A stretch of DNA of 33,358 nt from Desulforapulum autotrophicum. Its GTDB lineage: Bacteria; Desulfobacterota; Desulfobacteria; Desulfobacterales; Desulfolunaceae. Below, piece by piece: positions 1 to 8,795 of this stretch; the first letter of the stretch is position 1, and every line of letters starts with the position of its first letter. A program made the position numbers and the translations under genes. Location: assembly GCA_020723285.1 (NCBI GenBank), contig DYJE01000044.1:1-33358 (forward strand), given 5' to 3'. The notes beneath the pieces were generated by a model that did no database searches, was not told where the DNA came from, and saw only the letters and a program-made list of their open reading frames with translations.

Positions 1-14
1 AGTTTTTATTAATT

Positions 15-76
15 AATACATGTTGTTATGAAATTCTACTTTTTACGAGTCCATCTATGTTCGATGTTCGATGTTA
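15..76 (+). repeat. Terminal repeat, left copy: 41-bp core plus GATGTTC heptads
   Basis: Positions 15-55 are identical to the reverse complement of 33318-33358 (41 of 41 bases by eye). The core is followed at 56-76 by three imperfect heptads (tatgttc, gatgttc, gatgtta). The right copy has four heptads, so the core is fixed while the heptad count varies. It lies just beyond the dnaB stop codon. A dispersed intergenic repeat that ended the assembly is the simplest reading. Confidence 0.85.
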
Positions 77-102
77 AAATTGGTATTCCCGCATCCGCTG
101 TA

Positions 103-1488
103 TCACTCGTAGGAGCCATAATCCCCGTATTCACCCAGGACAACATTTTCAAACCGGGTGTACTGGCCGATGAAGGTCAGCACCGCCTTGCCCACGGCAC
201 CGTTCCTGTTTTTCGCCACAATGATTTCGGCTTTTCCCTTGTTGGGGTTGTTTTCCTCTTTATTGTAAACCTCGTCCCTGTAGATGAAGGTGATGATGTC
301 CGCGTCCTGCTCGATGGCTCCCGATTCCCTAAGGTCGGACATCATGGGTCGTTTGTCCGCCCGCTGCTCCACCTGGCGGTTGAGCTGGGACAGGACGAGG
401 ATGGGAATGTTCAGTTCTTTGGCCAGGGATTTCAGGGACCGCGAGATTTCCGAAATTTCAAGATCCCGGCGGTCACCCATGAACGGCCCTTTCATCAGCT
501 GGAGGTAGTCGATGATGATCAGGGAAAGGTCCTTGTCCATCTTGAGTCGGCGGGCCTTGGCACGGATTTCCATGGCCGAGACGTTGGGCGTGTCGTCGAT
601 GTAGATGGGGGCTTCGGAAATGATCCCCGCCGCTTCCGTGACCTGACGCCAGTCGTCTTCGCCGATCATGCCGGTTTTCAGCCGGTCCGAGTTCACCCGG
701 GCTTCGGCGGTGAGAAGACGCATGGAAAGCTGTTCCTTGGACATTTCCAGGGAAAAGATCGCCACCAGCTTGTTTTCATTGATGGCCACGTTCCGGGCGA
801 TATTCAGGGCAAAGGCTGTTTTCCCCATACTGGGCCGGGCCGCCAGGATGATCAAATCCGAATTCTGAAGACCCGAGGTCAGGGCGTCCACCTGTTTGAA
901 GCTAGTGGGAATGCCGGTATACTCGCTGTTGTTGTTCTGCCGTTCCTCAAGGGTGTTGATGTTCTTGATCACCAGTTCGCTCAGGTGGGAAAAGGTGGGC
1001 TTGAGCTTGTTGTCCGCCACATCGAAAATGGCGGTCTGGGCAAAATCGATGGTTTCCGCGGCGTCGCCCTGTTCAGCGTAACATCGGTGGATGATTTCCG
1101 ATGATTTTTCGATAAGGCGGCGCAGCGACGCTTTGTCATGGATGATTTTCCCGTGGTATTCGGCGTTCAGCGTCACGGGCACCGTGTCCATCATCCGGGC
1201 CAGATAAGCCGCCCCGCCGATTTCCTCCAGTTTTCCCTTGGCCTTGAGGTGGTTCACCAGGGTCACCAGATCCACCGGCTCGCTTTTGTTGAACAGCTCG
1301 GTCATGGCTTCGTAGATGATCTGGTGGGCCGGTTTGTAAAAATCCACGGACTTGATGATCGACGCCACATCCGTCAGGGTGTCGTTGTCAAGAAGGATGG
1401 CGCAGAGCACCGACTCTTCCGCTTCCAGGTGATGGGGCGGCAGTTTCTCCGAAATGATGTCTTTTTTTTTCTTTTTGGTTTCAGGCAT
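103..1488 (-). CDS. dnaB: Replicative DNA helicase DnaB
   Basis: Hexameric replicative helicase that unwinds DNA at the fork and works with primase. The 461-residue protein has the usual length. An N-terminal DnaB domain (about residues 15-120, containing HHLEAEESVL) is followed by a RecA-like ATPase core: Walker A ARPSMGKTA at about 217-225, Walker B IIIDYLQL at about 324-331, and a late arginine-rich stretch (QLNRQVEQRADKRP, then SDLRESGAIEQDADI). The ATG at 1488 is chosen because the reading frame upstream of it shows no DnaB similarity. No clear Shine-Dalgarno precedes this ATG. It lies 32 bp downstream of an exported protein gene on the same strand, so the two may be cotranscribed. No intein or frameshift is seen. 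Confidence 0.97.
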   Translation of the reverse strand: MPETKKKKKDIISEKLPPHHLEAEESVLCAILLDNDTLTDVASIIKSVDFYKPAHQIIYEAMTELFNKSEPVDLVTLVNHLKAKGKLEEIGGAAYLARMMDTVPVTLNAEYHGKIIHDKASLRRLIEKSSEIIHRCYAEQGDAAETIDFAQTAIFDVADNKLKPTFSHLSELVIKNINTLEERQNNNSEYTGIPTSFKQVDALTSGLQNSDLIILAARPSMGKTAFALNIARNVAINENKLVAIFSLEMSKEQLSMRLLTAEARVNSDRLKTGMIGEDDWRQVTEAAGIISEAPIYIDDTPNVSAMEIRAKARRLKMDKDLSLIIIDYLQLMKGPFMGDRRDLEISEISRSLKSLAKELNIPILVLSQLNRQVEQRADKRPMMSDLRESGAIEQDADIITFIYRDEVYNKEENNPNKGKAEIIVAKNRNGAVGKAVLTFIGQYTRFENVVLGEYGDYGSYE

Positions 1489-1520
1489 GGTTAAGAAAAT
1501 AGTCGGTGGGCGGCAAAAAA

Positions 1521-2387
1521 TCAAGCGGTTTGACGGTAAAAAAGAACGGCGGCATAACCCCCTGATAACACGAAAACAACCCACAGAACACCCCTCAGGG
1601 GCCAACGGGCTTCACGGGCGGTAAGGATCCGGATTCCGCTGCGGATGAACGTTGTGCCGTGGATACCACCCGCATCGGTTTCCGCAATGACAAAAACAGG
1701 GACCTCTGTTCCGGCCGCCGCATAGCGGTTCATGATGTGAAAATTCACCGGGCATGAAGAGCGAGGCCCCACAACCGTTTCAATTCTGTCCTTGACCACG
1801 GCAAGGGACGGCGGAGCCACAAGCCGGCACAGAACGGTTTTTGGCTCGCCGCCGGTGTTCCGGACAAACCCATGAAGCTCCCCGTTTATTTCAAGATCCG
1901 CCCCGGCCGAGACAAGGTCCAAGCCCTGAACAGTCCCCTCCTTACCTGCTGAAACCGTGGCCATCTCGTAAACCGTGACGGGAATGCCCGCCGAATCCCG
2001 AAACTTAAGGGACACCACCAAGGGATAACCGCCTCTGGCCTCTTTCGGCGGAGTTACCGTAAACAGCACCCGGTTTTCGGCATGAACGGGCCACACCGGC
2101 CTGACCAGACTTTCCGATGTTTTCCACGGAGATTCCATCACCGCTTTGAGTTCATACACGCTGAAAGGACCGTCGTTCACCGAGCGGAGGCGGATTTCCC
2201 GAACGGGACTGCCGCCGTTCACTGTAAGACCCGAGCGGATTCGGATGTCTGCACTGTATCCCTCAACCGGCCGGACAAGCGACAACAGGATCAAGGCCGT
2301 CAGGCAATGAAGGGTTGTTCCCGCCACAGCGAAAGGCCCTTTCGGCTTCGTCGAAGAATAGATGTTTACAAGTCCCTTGTTTTTCAT
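1521..2387 (-). CDS. Exported protein of unknown function with C-terminal membrane anchor
   Basis: I do not recognise a named family. The 288-residue product has a hydrophobic N-terminal segment (about 24-40, LHCLTALILLSLV) that looks like a signal peptide, then about 200 residues rich in beta-type sequence. A motif pair (FSVYELKAVMESP and LHGFVRNTGGEPKTVLCRL) recalls the tandem immunoglobulin-like domains of bacterial surface proteins. A C-terminal hydrophobic helix (LRGVLWVVFVLSGGYAAVLFY) precedes a short basic tail, as in a periplasmic protein anchored at its C-terminus. It sits directly upstream of dnaB on the same strand, which may be incidental. No strong ribosome binding site supports the ATG at 2387, so the start is uncertain. 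Confidence 0.75.
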   Translation of the reverse strand: MKNKGLVNIYSSTKPKGPFAVAGTTLHCLTALILLSLVRPVEGYSADIRIRSGLTVNGGSPVREIRLRSVNDGPFSVYELKAVMESPWKTSESLVRPVWPVHAENRVLFTVTPPKEARGGYPLVVSLKFRDSAGIPVTVYEMATVSAGKEGTVQGLDLVSAGADLEINGELHGFVRNTGGEPKTVLCRLVAPPSLAVVKDRIETVVGPRSSCPVNFHIMNRYAAAGTEVPVFVIAETDAGGIHGTTFIRSGIRILTAREARWPLRGVLWVVFVLSGGYAAVLFYRQTA

Positions 2388-2546
2388 TATTTTTAATCAG
2401 ACACTCCCTTTAGACGGTCTCTATCAATTAAACCGTTCCATGACAAGATCCGAATGACAAAACCGGCCGGGTATTCATGATATCGCAGCACCGGCTCCGG
2501 CAGATCCGACCATGGGACACGGCCATCGCACGCAGGATGAAACGCC

Positions 2547-3068
2547 ATGGTGGAAGTCAAAGGCCAGACCCAGAAAATCAGCCGCATCAAACAGACCATC
2601 ATCGATTTTCTGATCACCATGTCATTGTTCGACGAGCTGAGCCCCATCGAACTGTCCATCACGGCGGAATACATGAACTTCTTCGATCTGGAGCAGGGAA
2701 AGACCCTGTTCAGGGAAGGCGACACCGGCGATTACATCTGCTTTGTGGTGGAAGGAGCCGTGGATGTCCTGAAGCAGTCGGCGTCGGGCAAACGCGCCGT
2801 CATCGCCACGCTGACCCGGGGAAGCACCATCGGCGAGATGTCCATCATCGACAATATCGCGAGATCCGCGACGGTCCGGGCCAGGAAGGATTCCACGCTG
2901 GTGATTCTCTCCCGGAAAGGTTTCAACACCATTCTCGACAGTCACCCCAAGATCGGTATCAAAATCCTCAAAGGCATCGCCCGGCTTCTCAGCCTGAACA
3001 TGCGAAGGACATCCAGCCATCTGGCGGACCATATCCTGTCACCGGAACGCGGGGATCAGGATTCATAG
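2547..3068 (+). CDS. Cyclic-nucleotide-binding domain protein
   Basis: A 173-residue, single-domain member of the CAP_ED/cNMP-binding family. After a helical lead (residues 1-25) comes the beta-roll with the phosphate-binding cassette at about 97-111, reading GEMSIIDNIARSATV. This keeps the Gly-Glu and Arg-Ser-Ala positions that contact cyclic nucleotide phosphate and ribose in the family. There is no C-terminal helix-turn-helix, so it is not a CRP/FNR-type transcription factor. It probably acts as a ligand-binding partner for another protein (inference). A hybrid histidine kinase gene follows within 25 bp, suggesting one operon. An AGGA-type ribosome binding site lies 9 bases before the ATG. 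Whether it binds cAMP, cGMP or nothing cannot be read from the sequence. Confidence 0.88.
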   Translation: MVEVKGQTQKISRIKQTIIDFLITMSLFDELSPIELSITAEYMNFFDLEQGKTLFREGDTGDYICFVVEGAVDVLKQSASGKRAVIATLTRGSTIGEMSIIDNIARSATVRARKDSTLVILSRKGFNTILDSHPKIGIKILKGIARLLSLNMRRTSSHLADHILSPERGDQDS

Positions 3069-3089
3069 ACTGAACATTTGAAAAGGCCC

Positions 3090-5678
3090 ATGGCACACGT
3101 GACCCGAAAAAACATCACCGCACCCGTCATCACGGGGTTCGCCCTTTTTACCCTGTTTTTTATCGCCTTGGGTGCCTTGTCCGTCCACACCGCGATCCGC
3201 CTCGCAAACATTACCAGCACCCTTGAAAACCATTGTTTCCGGGTTTCAAACGCCGCGCTGTCCTGCAAATGGGCTGTCTCGGAACTGATCTGCCAGCAGG
3301 ATCGAATGTTCGGGGACCCCAGAGACGCCAACACAGGAAACCCCGGTGAAATTGAACGTTTGAAAAATCTCTTCTCCGGCTATCTCCAGGTGGTGGAAGA
3401 TAATGTCCTTGAAGCGGACGGAAAGAAAAAAGCGGAAGATACCCGCCGCATTTTTTCGGAATGGATGGCTGTCATGGAAAACCTGACCACCATGAGCCAC
3501 GAATCCGGCCGGAAACCTTCCATAGCGCGGATGAAATCAGACGGTGAAATCAAGGCGGTGGCCCTGGAAAAAAATATCCAGGAACTGATGTATGGAGCCC
3601 AGAGCAGCACCGAAAACCTCATCGGACTCGGCACCCTGCTGAAACAGCGGCTTATCGCCTTCTTTTCCCTGGCCCTTGCCTTTTCCCTCGTTCTGGCCCT
3701 GACTGTGACCATGCTCAGCCATCGCTGGGCACGGACATGGACAAAAACCTTTTTTGAAAGTGAGGCCCGGTTCCTGGGTGCTTTCGAACACGCCAACAGC
3801 GGCGTGGCCCTGGTTTCCATGAGCGGTCATTTAATGAAAGTCAATGAGAAACTTTCCGAAATCATGGAATATTCTGTTGACGAACTTGAACGCTCCACGG
3901 TGGACCGGATCACCCATCCCGAGGATCTTCACATCAGTCGGCAATACATGAACGACGCGGTTTCGAACCGTAACGACCGGGCTGTTTTCGAAAAACGATA
4001 CATCACCCGAAACGGGCGGACCGTATACGGCGAAGTGGCCATCTCCCTGATCCGCAGCAGCTCGGACGAACCCCTGTATTTCGTGTCCCATGTCAAAGAC
4101 GTGACGGAAAGCCGGAAAGCCATGGAGGCCTTGAAAAAAAGCGAGAACCGCTACACCCTGTCCCATCGTATCGGCGGCATAGGGACCTTCGAATGGAACA
4201 TCAAGAAAAAAAAGGTGTACTGGGCCGAAGAGACCCGGGCCATATTCGCCGTGGATTCATCGGGTTTGGGCGGCGACTACGAGGGCGTCAGGGAAAGAAT
4301 TCACCCCGAGGATTACGATTCGTTTCTTGCGGCCGTCTCGGAAAGTATCCGGGAAAAAAAGGAATTCAGGGCCGAAATGCGGATCGTCCTTCCGGACAAC
4401 AGCATCAGGCATGTCCGGGCTTTGGGCGATGTGAGCCGGGATGATGAGGGCCAGCCTGACACGATGACCGGTGTTGTCATGGATATCACAAAAATTAAAA
4501 CCGACGAAGAAAAACACAGGGATCTGGAAAGGCAGCTTATGCGCTCCCAGAAAATGGAAGCCATCGGCCGTCTTGCCGGAGGCGTGGCCCACGATTTCAA
4601 CAACCTTCTGTCCATCATCCTGGGGTACACGGAATTGATGAAAGACGAACTTCAGGAAGACCATCCCCATTATCCGGCCGTCAGTGAAATCATGGATGCG
4701 TCACTGAGAGCCAGGACACTGACCCGCCAGCTTCTGGCTTTCGGCAGAAAGCAGTCGCTTGAAATCGGCGTTTTCGATGTAAACACGGTGATCCGGAATT
4801 TTGAAAAACTCCTCCTGAAAATGATCAGCGAGGACATTGAGCTGAATCTTCAGTTGTGGGAACATCCGGCCATGATCAATGCCGACAGTTCCCAGCTGGA
4901 GCAGGTCCTGATGAACCTCGTGGTCAATGCACGGGACGCCATGCCCAACGGCGGACGCCTTTGCATTGAAACCACCCTTTTTGAAATCGATGAGGATTCC
5001 GCAAAAAGCAGACAGGGCGTGGAGGCGGGTCCCTATGTGCTCATCGCGGTGAGTGACACCGGCATGGGTATTGCCAAGGAAGACCTTGACAGAATTTACG
5101 AGCCTTTCTTCACCACCAAGGAACAGGACAAAGGCTCCGGCATGGGGCTTGCCACGGTATACGGCATCGTCCGGCAGCACGGTGGACATATCTGGGTGTA
5201 CAGTGAAGCGGGTTACGGCACCACATTTAAAATTTACCTGCCCGAAGTTCGGGGCACCCCTGAAACCCGTGCCGTGCATCAGATCTCGAAGCCCATAGAA
5301 ATGAAAAAGCCGGCCACCATTCTGGTGGTTGAAGATGACGAATCCCTTTGTGTGCTTTCGGTGCGAATTCTTGAAAAAAGCGGCTACAGGGTTCTTTATT
5401 CCCACAAACCCTGGGAAGCCGTGGAAAAGGCCCTTGAATTCAAGAATACCATCGATCTGCTCATCACCGATGTGATCATGCCGGACATGAAAGGACCGGA
5501 CGTGTACGAGAAAATCCGGGCCATTCATCCGGGTGTGAAAGTCCTCTACATGTCCGGTTATACCGAAAGCATGATCACCCGACACGGTGTTTTTGATAAA
5601 GAGGTCGGCTTCATCCAGAAACCTTTTTCTAAGCAGATGCTGCTGGAACACACCGCCAAAGCACTTGCGGTGTTCTGA
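3090..5678 (+). CDS. Membrane-bound PAS hybrid histidine kinase with receiver domain
   Basis: Sensor kinase of 862 residues from the ATG at 3090; a TTG at 3078 would add four. Domains in order: membrane helix (about 10-34), periplasmic sensor region (about 36-185), second membrane helix (about 188-212), PAS/PAC 1 (about 225-345), PAS/PAC 2 (about 355-472), and HisKA with the phosphoacceptor His501 in GGVAHDFNNLL. HATPase_c follows with the N box NLVVNARDAM (about 609-618), the G1 box DTGMGI and the G2 region GSGMGLATVYG. A C-terminal receiver (about 742-862) carries the acidic pair in VVEDDE, phosphoacceptor Asp794 in LLITDVIMP, and the conserved Lys of FIQKPF. All catalytic residues are present, so it should be active. 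It lies between a cNMP-binding protein and a CHASE protein with short gaps, consistent with one signalling operon. No dedicated response regulator with an output domain is encoded beside it. Confidence 0.93.
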   Translation: MAHVTRKNITAPVITGFALFTLFFIALGALSVHTAIRLANITSTLENHCFRVSNAALSCKWAVSELICQQDRMFGDPRDANTGNPGEIERLKNLFSGYLQVVEDNVLEADGKKKAEDTRRIFSEWMAVMENLTTMSHESGRKPSIARMKSDGEIKAVALEKNIQELMYGAQSSTENLIGLGTLLKQRLIAFFSLALAFSLVLALTVTMLSHRWARTWTKTFFESEARFLGAFEHANSGVALVSMSGHLMKVNEKLSEIMEYSVDELERSTVDRITHPEDLHISRQYMNDAVSNRNDRAVFEKRYITRNGRTVYGEVAISLIRSSSDEPLYFVSHVKDVTESRKAMEALKKSENRYTLSHRIGGIGTFEWNIKKKKVYWAEETRAIFAVDSSGLGGDYEGVRERIHPEDYDSFLAAVSESIREKKEFRAEMRIVLPDNSIRHVRALGDVSRDDEGQPDTMTGVVMDITKIKTDEEKHRDLERQLMRSQKMEAIGRLAGGVAHDFNNLLSIILGYTELMKDELQEDHPHYPAVSEIMDASLRARTLTRQLLAFGRKQSLEIGVFDVNTVIRNFEKLLLKMISEDIELNLQLWEHPAMINADSSQLEQVLMNLVVNARDAMPNGGRLCIETTLFEIDEDSAKSRQGVEAGPYVLIAVSDTGMGIAKEDLDRIYEPFFTTKEQDKGSGMGLATVYGIVRQHGGHIWVYSEAGYGTTFKIYLPEVRGTPETRAVHQISKPIEMKKPATILVVEDDESLCVLSVRILEKSGYRVLYSHKPWEAVEKALEFKNTIDLLITDVIMPDMKGPDVYEKIRAIHPGVKVLYMSGYTESMITRHGVFDKEVGFIQKPFSKQMLLEHTAKALAVF

Positions 5679-5710
5679 ACGATGTTAAATGAACTGACGG
5701 GAAAACAACA

Positions 5711-7123
5711 ATGCCTCAGGACAACGACGTGATCGAAGATAAAACCATACCCCTCAGGCGGTATATCCCTGCAGCCCTGTTTCTTTTTTTCGGAACGTTT
5801 CTTTCCCTGATTTTCTTTGTCTCCATCAGCAACCGGGAAGATGAAAGCCGACGCCTTCAGTTTGAAAATCACGCCGGACTCATGGCCGATGAACTGGCCA
5901 TCCGTTTATCGGACTACCTAGGAGCCATGCACTTTCTCGGAGATTTCTTCTACAATTCAGACGAAGTGTCCCTGCACGAGTTCAGTCAGTTCACACGAGG
6001 CGCACTTCAGCGTTTTCCGGAATTCAAAGCCCTGGCCTGGTGCCCTTACATCCGGGCTTCCGCCAGAAAGGCCTTTGAAAAGCAGATGGGGTTTAACATC
6101 AGGGAAATGGTGAAAGATGGCGTTCTTGAAACGGCAGGCCTCAAAGAAGACTACCTCCCCGTGGCCTATGTCGAACCCCGGTCCGTCAACGAAATAACAC
6201 TGGGCTTTGACAACACCTCGGAGCATGTCCGCCGCAAAGCGGTGCTTCAGGCCTACCACTCCGGAAAAATCACGGCCACGGCCCGAATCGATCTGATTCA
6301 GAAACCGGAAAAAGATCACGGGATTCTCATAATGCTGCCCATTTATTCAAAAAAGGCCAGTCAGCCCGGCCAAGAAGCCCGGCTGAACAAACTCGACGGC
6401 TTTGTGGTCGGTGCCCTTGTTCTTGACGATGTGATCGGCAAAACCCTTTCCCCGTTCAAAAACCAGGGGCTTTGGCTGGAGGTTTGCGACAAGTCGGCGG
6501 ACTCATCGGACATCCTGATCGTGTCTTTCCCAGCCAGGCCGACTGAGGCCAGGGAACAACCGGTTGTCATGGCCCTTAACCGCCATGTGGATTTCGCGTC
6601 CAGGGAATGGATGATCCGCATCGTCCCCGCACCGGATTCAACGTTCGTGCAACGATCCTTTTATCCCCTTAGCATTCTTGCTGTGTCCATGATTTTCACT
6701 CTCATGGTGGCGCTTCACATGATCCAGAAAATGACCGCCGGATTTGAAAACGAATGGCGGATGAAGCACGAGCACCTGATCAATGAACGACTTGAAACGG
6801 AAATCATCCGCCGCGAGCAGGAGGAGGCCCGGCTCCGGATGACTCAGCAGAGCCTGGAACGGGAAATCAAGGAACGGATCAGTCTTGAAAAACAGCGGGA
6901 CAAATCCATTCTTGAGCTGAGAAAAGCTTTGGCGGAAATGAGGAATCTCCAGGGCATCCTTCCGTTGTGCTCGTACTGCAAGAAAATCAAGGACGACAAC
7001 GGCAACTGGGAACAGGTGGACGTTTACATCCACAAGCACTCCCAGGCCGACGTAAGTCACGGCATCTGCCCGGAATGCATGCGCAAGCATTATCCTGACG
7101 AGTTCAGGGAAATTTACGGCTGA
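5711..7123 (+). CDS. CHASE-domain membrane sensor with coiled coil and C-terminal Cys4 (zinc-type) module
   Basis: The 470-residue protein starts with a membrane helix (about 17-39, IPAALFLFFGTFLSLIFFVSI). A periplasmic region follows (about 50-310) with CHASE-like features, including ALAWCPYI, AYVEP and LGFDNTSE. A second helix (about 317-340) leads to a charged coiled coil (about 345-412, many Glu/Arg/Lys). It ends in a compact module with LCSYCKKIKDDNGNWEQV and GICPECMRKHYPDEF. The four cysteines look like a zinc site, and I know this module as a C-terminal appendage of sensor proteins in Desulfobacterota. No kinase, GGDEF, EAL or methyl-accepting output domain is present. It is the third gene of the signalling run, 32 bp after the hybrid kinase, so it may feed that kinase (inference). 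Its stop overlaps the stop of the convergent panE-like gene by 10 bp. Confidence 0.85.
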   Translation: MPQDNDVIEDKTIPLRRYIPAALFLFFGTFLSLIFFVSISNREDESRRLQFENHAGLMADELAIRLSDYLGAMHFLGDFFYNSDEVSLHEFSQFTRGALQRFPEFKALAWCPYIRASARKAFEKQMGFNIREMVKDGVLETAGLKEDYLPVAYVEPRSVNEITLGFDNTSEHVRRKAVLQAYHSGKITATARIDLIQKPEKDHGILIMLPIYSKKASQPGQEARLNKLDGFVVGALVLDDVIGKTLSPFKNQGLWLEVCDKSADSSDILIVSFPARPTEAREQPVVMALNRHVDFASREWMIRIVPAPDSTFVQRSFYPLSILAVSMIFTLMVALHMIQKMTAGFENEWRMKHEHLINERLETEIIRREQEEARLRMTQQSLEREIKERISLEKQRDKSILELRKALAEMRNLQGILPLCSYCKKIKDDNGNWEQVDVYIHKHSQADVSHGICPECMRKHYPDEFREIYG

Positions 7124-8070
7124 GTCATCCGGTCTTCCATGAACCGGATCATGCGGTACAGCATCTCGTTCACCGGAACCGGAACCCCGTGGCACCTGGC
7201 CAGATCCACCACCGCGCCGGTCAGGGCATCGATTTCCGTTTTCTTCTTCATCCGGATGTCCTGCAGCGTGGAGGATTCGTGCCGGGCCGTGCCGGGAATC
7301 AGCGTGTCCAGCAGAAACTGGTAATAAACATCGGGGCTGTCCCAGTGGCTCTGGTTGCCCGAGGATTCCAGCACGGAAAAAATCTCCCGGACGATGTCCC
7401 CCATGATGCTCCGTGTGTGCTCCGATTCTTTCAAAGCGCCGTAAGGCACGTCAAAAATCGCCCCCAGCGGATTCAACGAGCAGTTGAACAACATTTTGGC
7501 CCAGAGGTCTTTGCCGATGGTGTCCGTGATTTCAGAGGTTAGGCCGCCTGTGCGGATGGCGTCCCGCAAGGGGATGAGTTCCGGTGCCGGGCTGTGGTGA
7601 AGGCTCCCCAGATTCACGGGCTGGACGTGAACCGTCACTTCCACATGGTTGGGGGCATACCTGTGAAACCCGGTGATCACCCGGGCGTTGTAAACCTGGT
7701 TTTCAGGAAAATGATTGATGAAAATCTCCCGGTTGCCCCAGCCGTTCTGGCAGAGCACCACGCAGGTATGACTCCCGATGCGTTCAGGATGGGATGCCAG
7801 AATCCGGGCCGCCGATTCCGAATCATGGCTTTTGGTGCAGACCAGGATGAAATCGTAAACTCCGTTTCCGGGAATATCGGCCATATCCGCATAGACATTC
7901 ACATTCTGAAACGACAGATCGCCGATCAGCCCGGTGCGTTTCAACCCGTCACGCATGAGCGCATCGGCCGTTCCTTTTCGTGCCACGATATCCGGTTTCC
8001 ATCCCGCCGCCATCAGGCAGCTTGCCAGTCCAAGGCCCACGGCCCCGCCGCCAAACACCAGTGAATTCAT
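7114..8070 (-). CDS. panE: 2-dehydropantoate 2-reductase (ketopantoate reductase family)
   Basis: NADPH-dependent reduction of ketopantoate to pantoate in coenzyme A synthesis is the reference activity of the ApbA/PanE family. The 318-residue product has the N-terminal Rossmann motif GGGAVGLGLAS at about residues 6-16. It also has the family signature KDLWAKMLFNCSLNPLGAI near the middle, with the Lys and Asn expected at the active site, and a helical C-terminal domain. The ATG at 8070 is preferred because GAGG precedes it by about 5 bases and the Rossmann strand begins at residue 2. No other pantothenate gene lies nearby. Paralogues in this family often act on other 2-oxo acids, so the exact substrate is inferred. 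Confidence 0.85.
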   Translation of the reverse strand: MNSLVFGGGAVGLGLASCLMAAGWKPDIVARKGTADALMRDGLKRTGLIGDLSFQNVNVYADMADIPGNGVYDFILVCTKSHDSESAARILASHPERIGSHTCVVLCQNGWGNREIFINHFPENQVYNARVITGFHRYAPNHVEVTVHVQPVNLGSLHHSPAPELIPLRDAIRTGGLTSEITDTIGKDLWAKMLFNCSLNPLGAIFDVPYGALKESEHTRSIMGDIVREIFSVLESSGNQSHWDSPDVYYQFLLDTLIPGTARHESSTLQDIRMKKKTEIDALTGAVVDLARCHGVPVPVNEMLYRMIRFMEDRMTQP

Positions 8071-8240
8071 GCCCTCATTTCCCTTGTAAAAAATTTCATT
8101 ATTGAAACATATCAACGCCTAATAACAGATCTGCAAGACATCGTCCATCCTAAATCTCTGATTTTACAAACTTCATCTCGGGCACGGGTCCTGCAAAAAA
8201 CTCTGTTAAAAACCTTAAAACAGACTTCAAGGAGATTGTC

Positions 8241-8759
8241 ATGGTTAATCACACCTTTTTCGGAGAATCCGGCGGCATCAGCACCGAAAAGCAAACAGAC
8301 ACACGCGGTAACCCCCGTGAAAAAGAAGAAACCTGGCAAATCTGGCTGAAAGAAGGCCGCCAGTACATGAAAGCCGGAAGGGGCGACAAAGGCCGGTTCA
8401 ACACGACCATTCGTTACAACCTTCTGGCCATGGCCTTTGAAAAATTTGTCATGGCGATTCTGATGTATCATATGGCGCTTCCCATGAACCACACGTTCAC
8501 AGACCTCATCGAGGCGCTGGAAACGGTCCACCCGCTTGATCCTGAAACCAAAGCCGTTCTTCTGGGCCTTGAAAAGCGGCAGGAAATCTGTTCGTTCGAA
8601 GACAGTGTCACCACCGAAATCACGGATCTGGACATTGCCCTGATGTCCGAGACCATCGCCCGGTTCGAAACACTGGCCCTTGAGATATGCCCGGTTCAAA
8701 AAGCTCCGGTTTATATCCCCAATGGATTCCGGGCCGGAAAAAGCCCCCGCCCGGAATGA
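8241..8759 (+). CDS. Small helical protein of unknown function
   Basis: A 172-residue protein without recognised catalytic motifs. Residues 30-110 look alpha-helical (EETWQIWLKEGRQYMKAG, then RYNLLAMAFEKFVMAILMYH, then HTFTDLIEALETVH). The layout loosely resembles HEPN-type helical bundles, but the RNase signature (Arg, a few residues, His) is not clearly present, so I do not assign it. The ATG at 8241 follows an AAGGAG ribosome binding site (caaggagattgtc). The last dozen codons lie inside a hairpin repeat (8726-8762), whose right arm contains the stop codon, so the C-terminus may have been replaced by a repeat insertion. It is divergent from the panE-like gene and convergent with the transglutaminase-like gene. 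Confidence 0.65.
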   Translation: MVNHTFFGESGGISTEKQTDTRGNPREKEETWQIWLKEGRQYMKAGRGDKGRFNTTIRYNLLAMAFEKFVMAILMYHMALPMNHTFTDLIEALETVHPLDPETKAVLLGLEKRQEICSFEDSVTTEITDLDIALMSETIARFETLALEICPVQKAPVYIPNGFRAGKSPRPE

Positions 8760-8762
8760 CAA
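8726..8762. repeat. Hairpin repeat overlapping the 3' end of the small helical protein gene
   Basis: ATTCCGGG (8726-8733) and CCCGGAAT (8750-8757) form an 8-bp perfect inverted repeat with a 16-nt loop. The 13 bases at 8750-8762 (CCCGGAATGACAA) are identical to the right arm of the 101-bp element at 21415-21515. The stop codon of the upstream gene is inside this arm. Confidence 0.7.
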
Positions 8763-8795
8763 GAACTAAAGAGCAGGACAAGACGCGTCAACGCG

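Noticed and set aside
28-1104. Long open frame antisense to dnaB
   Set aside because: It mirrors codon structure of dnaB, has no family features, and starts inside the terminal repeat.
8241-8759. HEPN RNase toxin call for the small helical protein
   Set aside because: The helical layout is suggestive, but the catalytic Arg-His signature and a partner antitoxin are not seen.
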